Positions 60,197-64,000 of a stretch of DNA of 64,000 nt are shown piece by piece. The notes under the pieces were generated by a model. It was given only the letters and a program-made list of their open reading frames with translations, was not told the origin of the DNA and did not search any database. Positions within the stretch are counted from its first letter, which is position 1. The number at the start of each line of letters is the position of its first letter. Origin of the DNA: Augochlora pura (lineage: Eukaryota; Arthropoda; Insecta; Hymenoptera; Halictidae); contig NC_135781.1 of assembly GCF_028453695.1 (NCBI RefSeq), positions 20,893,640 to 20,957,639 on the forward strand, written 5' to 3'. Position numbers and translations under genes: made by a program.

Positions 60197-61600
60197 CTGC
60201 GAACACGAGACGCGAAAAAATCATGGCATTACACAGACCGTTTCCTCTTCCTTTTTCTGGTTCCCCGCTACCCTGCCACGGGCCCCGCTCCGTTTCGCTG
60301 CTCTATGTAGTTTAAATTTGTGTAGGAGCAGAAGCTGACCGGCCGATGGTGAGGGGAACACGAACCACTTAGCACGAAGGTGCGAGAATCGTCACCGGCC
60401 TCCGGCTTCTAGGCGAGCAAACACACGGACTTTGGGCCCGTCGTCATGCACGCACTCACACCTCCAGGCAGTCACGCTGGTCGTTGAACACTCTTCCATC
60501 GCGCGCGAGCTGCCGCGAACCGTGACGATCCTCGTACCCTGCCCGTGCCCCTGCTTGTGCCCGTGCCCGTGATCGACCGGCGGCCATCGCGCCTCGTTCT
60601 GCTTTGTCGAAGCTGCTTACGCAATCGGCTAAACTAGTTCCCCAGATATCCCGCTCGACGCCTAGGGACTTTTCGATAAGCCGCTCTGCTACCCTCGCGC
60701 GCCGGAAGTCGAGGAATCGCGACGCCATCGCGGACTCCGACCAATTTTCAGTACAACCTCGTTACGCCGTGTCGAAGACGGAAGATAATCTGCTAATTGC
60801 TTTCTTCTTTAGATTTATTAATGAGAAAATCGCTTCTTTTTGCCTTTTATCGCTTTACACTGTGGCGTTACATGATCATCAATGGACAGCGAATTTTATG
60901 CACTTATGAGAAAAATCAACGGACGGAACAACGGAAACAGTTATAATTTTAAAAGTATTATTATATTCTGTGTATTGTTATGGTCTATCCAGCTTACTAA
61001 ATTTATTAACAGTTAAAATATATTCTTACCCGAGTTTTATTTATTGTAATTTAATGATCAACTGTAGCTTTGTTGGAAAGACTCGAGTTATCAACAGATT
61101 TAGATAGATGACAATCCGCTAATTGATTTCTTGTTCAGACTTGTTAATGAGAGAATTGCTTCGCTTCATTTTGTAACCCTTTATACCACCGACATTCGTT
61201 GGCCGCTGTGCCCTGAGTAGCTATATTTCAAAGTTTTTAATAGCCAGATTTAGATACATGATAATTGATGCCTTGTTAAAACTCACTTGTAGCCGAAAAT
61301 ATTACATACCTTCATTTCGTAATTCTTTACGCTCCGAACTCCTAATGTTGATAATTAATTCAATCGTATAGAGAGAAGGCAATTTACTAAATGATTTCTT
61401 TCTTGGAAGCACAGATCAATCGCACGCTAATTCGCAATTTTAGCAAACATAAAAAAAGCATAAATGTATCTTGTGCATTAATAATTAACACGTTAAACAC
61501 ATTAATAATTTCATATATTTTCGTGTTGGCTTAATTCCTGTACAAAAGAAGAACGAATAAAAAAAGGCTGTAGTATGTATCATGAAATTTGTGCCCATCA
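60197..61600 (-). other. Upstream otp DNA: GC-rich 60197-60760, then AT-rich
   Basis: A GC-rich island of about 550 bp directly precedes the N-terminal exon on the minus strand. A 90-codon minus frame (60456-60728) is open there and a GTAAGC-like donor falls inside it in phase 0, but phase 1 is needed, so I do not call it a coding exon. An alternative promoter or 5' UTR exon is possible. Confidence 0.4.
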
Positions 61601-62260
61601 TGAATCAATTAAGCGGGAATGACGCGCAAGACGTTACCACGGCATATCGTCTCAACTCGTTCACATAAAATCTGGCGCGTGGTTAATTAAGTATCAAACG
61701 ACCTGTCGAACGAATCACAAAGTTACACACGATTCGGAACGATAATATAGTAACGGGCGAGAAATTTTATTGGTTACATAAATACCACGCGCCCGGCAGT
61801 TTTGCATCGATATTTTATAATCCCGGTTGTTAATAGTGATTCATTTACAGCCGAGCAGCCCGTCCCGGCTGCATTCAAAATGTTTAATACAGCCCGGCCA
61901 GATGCATAATACCCGTTACCGGTCTGGAATTTCAATGGGTGTCGCGGTGTCACGTAAATAGTTACATAATTTCGGGTTACATGCTTCCGGCGAGGCGGTT
62001 CTCGCTAAGTTATGCAAATGCCAGTACGAAAATCCGTTTCCGTTTTTATCGGCGGCTGATATTCCGGCTAGCGTGTGCGCGTTAATGCAATTTGTGCATC
62101 CGATGAATAACGAGCGGGTACACGACGTGCAAACTGTTCGTTTCACAAGATCCTTCGCGGATTATTGCGAACGATTACGGGCGACTTTCGTTTTCGATCG
62201 ACTGCCAGTCTGGACCATCAATGTACAGTGACGGGCGTAAGTGGCAGCGTCTTTGTCTTG
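61601..62260. promoter_or_regulatory. GC-elevated block with POU octamer (candidate enhancer)
   Basis: The block is clearly bounded by AT-rich DNA on both sides and has no coding frame. It contains a perfect octamer ATGCAAAT at 62022-62029, further taatgcaatt and ttaata motifs, and repeated CCCGG elements. Upstream position relative to otp makes a neural enhancer plausible, by inference only. Confidence 0.35.
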
Positions 62261-64000
62261 TCAAGAATACCATCAATTTATGATAGGATAAATGTTAACT
62301 TAAATCCCTAATTGGAAAAGACTTGTTCGTGCGCAGTACTGTAAATAGTGCATCAGATTGTCGTTTCCTTTAATGATCCGTACATAGTATAAATGGAAAT
62401 AAAGTGACACGTTCATTAGAATCAGCTCTTAATAATTTTATGTATTTATAATAACAATGGGCAATTAACCAGTTAGTTGTTACTGACGAGCCAACTGTTT
62501 AAGAAGGATATATACAGCGATGTTCTTTATTAAATTATGCGTGTTTTTAAAGGTTACGTACTTAAACAAGATATGAAGAAAATCAAATGTATACAGAGAG
62601 TGCGATAGATAATTGGTTAAAGTATAAAACAAAAAACTTAGAAAGATATTTACACCAGGCTTATATTACTTTTAATCTACTACAACTATTAAAAAGAGAA
62701 CATAAATTATTTATATAACTTTCAGTTTTGTAATTAAAATAGAAAATGAATGTTTATCACTCGGTACGAATTTGCACTCTCCCTGACACAATCGCCGGTA
62801 GTTTACTTTTTTACTCGTCACTGCACGTCGCGTCGATCGGCTTTCCTCGAATATTCGGTCCGCAGTTTTTCAATAATTAATAGCGTTCGGCGCGAAACTA
62901 TTTCGAGTTAGACAGACGCTGCCCTCGGAAATACGAAAAGCGTTCGAAAATCCGTACCCTGTAGAAGTCGCAGACAACCCGCAAAAACCGGTCGTAATCG
63001 ATCGTTAAATATTTAATGGGGCAATTCCGAAATGAAAATCAATTATTTCAAATAATTAATTAGGACGATAGTTATGACTGCCGACAGTTTTTCGTCGATC
63101 GAGGAGGACCGTTAGGTGTCTCGACCACCACGCGAGCAGGTTTGCTCAATGGGTACTCCGTATGAATGAACTTTATGACTGGTCTTTATTTCCGTTTTAG
63201 TTTTACGACTCCTGATGATTTTATTTCGATTTCGCTCGGAGACCCGGTATTTATGAGCACCCTCGCTCTCGTCCGAAATTCGGTGGATCTCTTTGATCTC
63301 TTCGTCCCGTTCTCTCTCCCTCTCTCCCTCTCTCTTTCCTCCTTCGAAAGAACAGAAAGATAGAACAGGTACCAGATTTTTCCATCAATTTTACAATAAT
63401 TTTTTCTTACAGCAGAACATACCGCCTCGGCGACTAAGAAACAGAAAGAATAAAAGAAGTTCGGTTCACCACGAACTACATATGAAGAACAAGTTTTCGT
63501 CGACTTTCAATTCGTAATGTAATCATCAGTAAAAATATTGTATTTATTAATAGACTGAACGTATCGGTTGTGGTCATATTAATGATTAATATGAAACCCA
63601 CGGAAATATTATTGAACTCTTGTATCACATAAGAAATGTGCAAATTTTAATAGTACTTCTATAATATTTAATATAATAATAGTTACAATAATAATTTAAT
63701 ACCTTTAATTTCGTTATCTAATTTGCAATGGGGTAACAGAATCATTAAATAATTATTATAGCACAGAAACAGTAAAATAATTTTACGTTCATTGTAAAAA
63801 AACACACAACTCCATGGGTTCTTTACTAAAAAATACTTTTTGCTGTGTCGATATATTTAGAAGATAAATTTTGTTACGCGTTTTATCGATCGCATTGTGT
63901 GTAGTTTTTATATGTATAAATATAATATAAGCATTTTGATATAACTCGTAGGAGAAGTATATTTATTATAAGATGTAAAATTACCATTTCCTTCTGACGT
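62261..64000. other. otp upstream or intronic DNA, no gene seen
   Basis: Positions 62800-63330 are again GC-elevated with homeodomain-like cores, a possible further regulatory block. The end of the window is AT-rich. The missing first otp exon was not found here. Confidence 0.45.
63312..63345. repeat. Pyrimidine-rich (CTCTCC)n low-complexity tract
   Basis: CT-rich imperfect repeats lie in the last GC-elevated block. Confidence 0.8.

Noticed and set aside
60456..60728. 90-codon minus frame as first otp exon
   Set aside because: Starts with ATG, but its inner GTAAGC donor is phase 0 while exon 60059-60196 needs phase 1, and the sequence does not resemble any Otp N-terminus.
1..64000. tRNA, rRNA or CRISPR loci
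   Set aside because: No cloverleaf with A and B boxes, no rRNA core words and no regular spacer-repeat array were seen on either strand.

Overview
The window reads as a stretch of an insect nuclear genome, most likely a hymenopteran (bee, ant or wasp). It is AT-rich overall but keeps many CpG-rich islands. Genes are split by long introns, introns follow GT-AG, and simple repeats are frequent. Coding sequence is a small fraction of the window, and most open frames are chance ORFs in low-complexity, strand-biased or CpG-rich DNA. One 100-N assembly gap lies at 15935-16034.

Region 1-10 kb holds the 3' end of a plus-strand gene: two in-phase exons (about 2118-2260 and 3225-4013) coding a tyrosine- and proline-rich C-terminal tail that looks like the cytoplasmic part of a membrane receptor. 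A CpG-rich probable 3' UTR and a purine-rich, microsatellite-laden tract follow.

Region 10-19 kb holds the 3' end of a second plus-strand gene, a single-pass membrane protein assembled from exons 13872-13939 and 16161-16426, which join in phase. A further exon at 17504-17712 would join in phase to a cryptic donor inside the transmembrane exon and replace the last 18 residues with a 69-residue charged tail.

Region 24-60 kb is the minus-strand homeobox gene orthopedia (otp), arranged tail-to-tail with the second gene. Five exons with matching phases encode a short N-terminal motif, a Q50 paired-like homeodomain interrupted by a 24.2 kb intron between residues 46 and 47, a Gly/Gln-rich linker and a C-terminal OAR motif. 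The first coding exon was not found and probably lies beyond 64 kb. The introns and upstream flank carry several GC-elevated, TAAT-rich blocks that look like cis-regulatory DNA. They also carry a promoter-like island with an RFX X-box, a candidate 80-codon small membrane-protein gene on the opposite strand, a near-perfect hairpin, and small TTAA-bounded inverted-repeat elements.

Mobile DNA is limited to small or decayed pieces: two TTAA-bounded MITE-like elements, two diverged copies of one interspersed repeat, and a probable mariner transposase 3' fragment.
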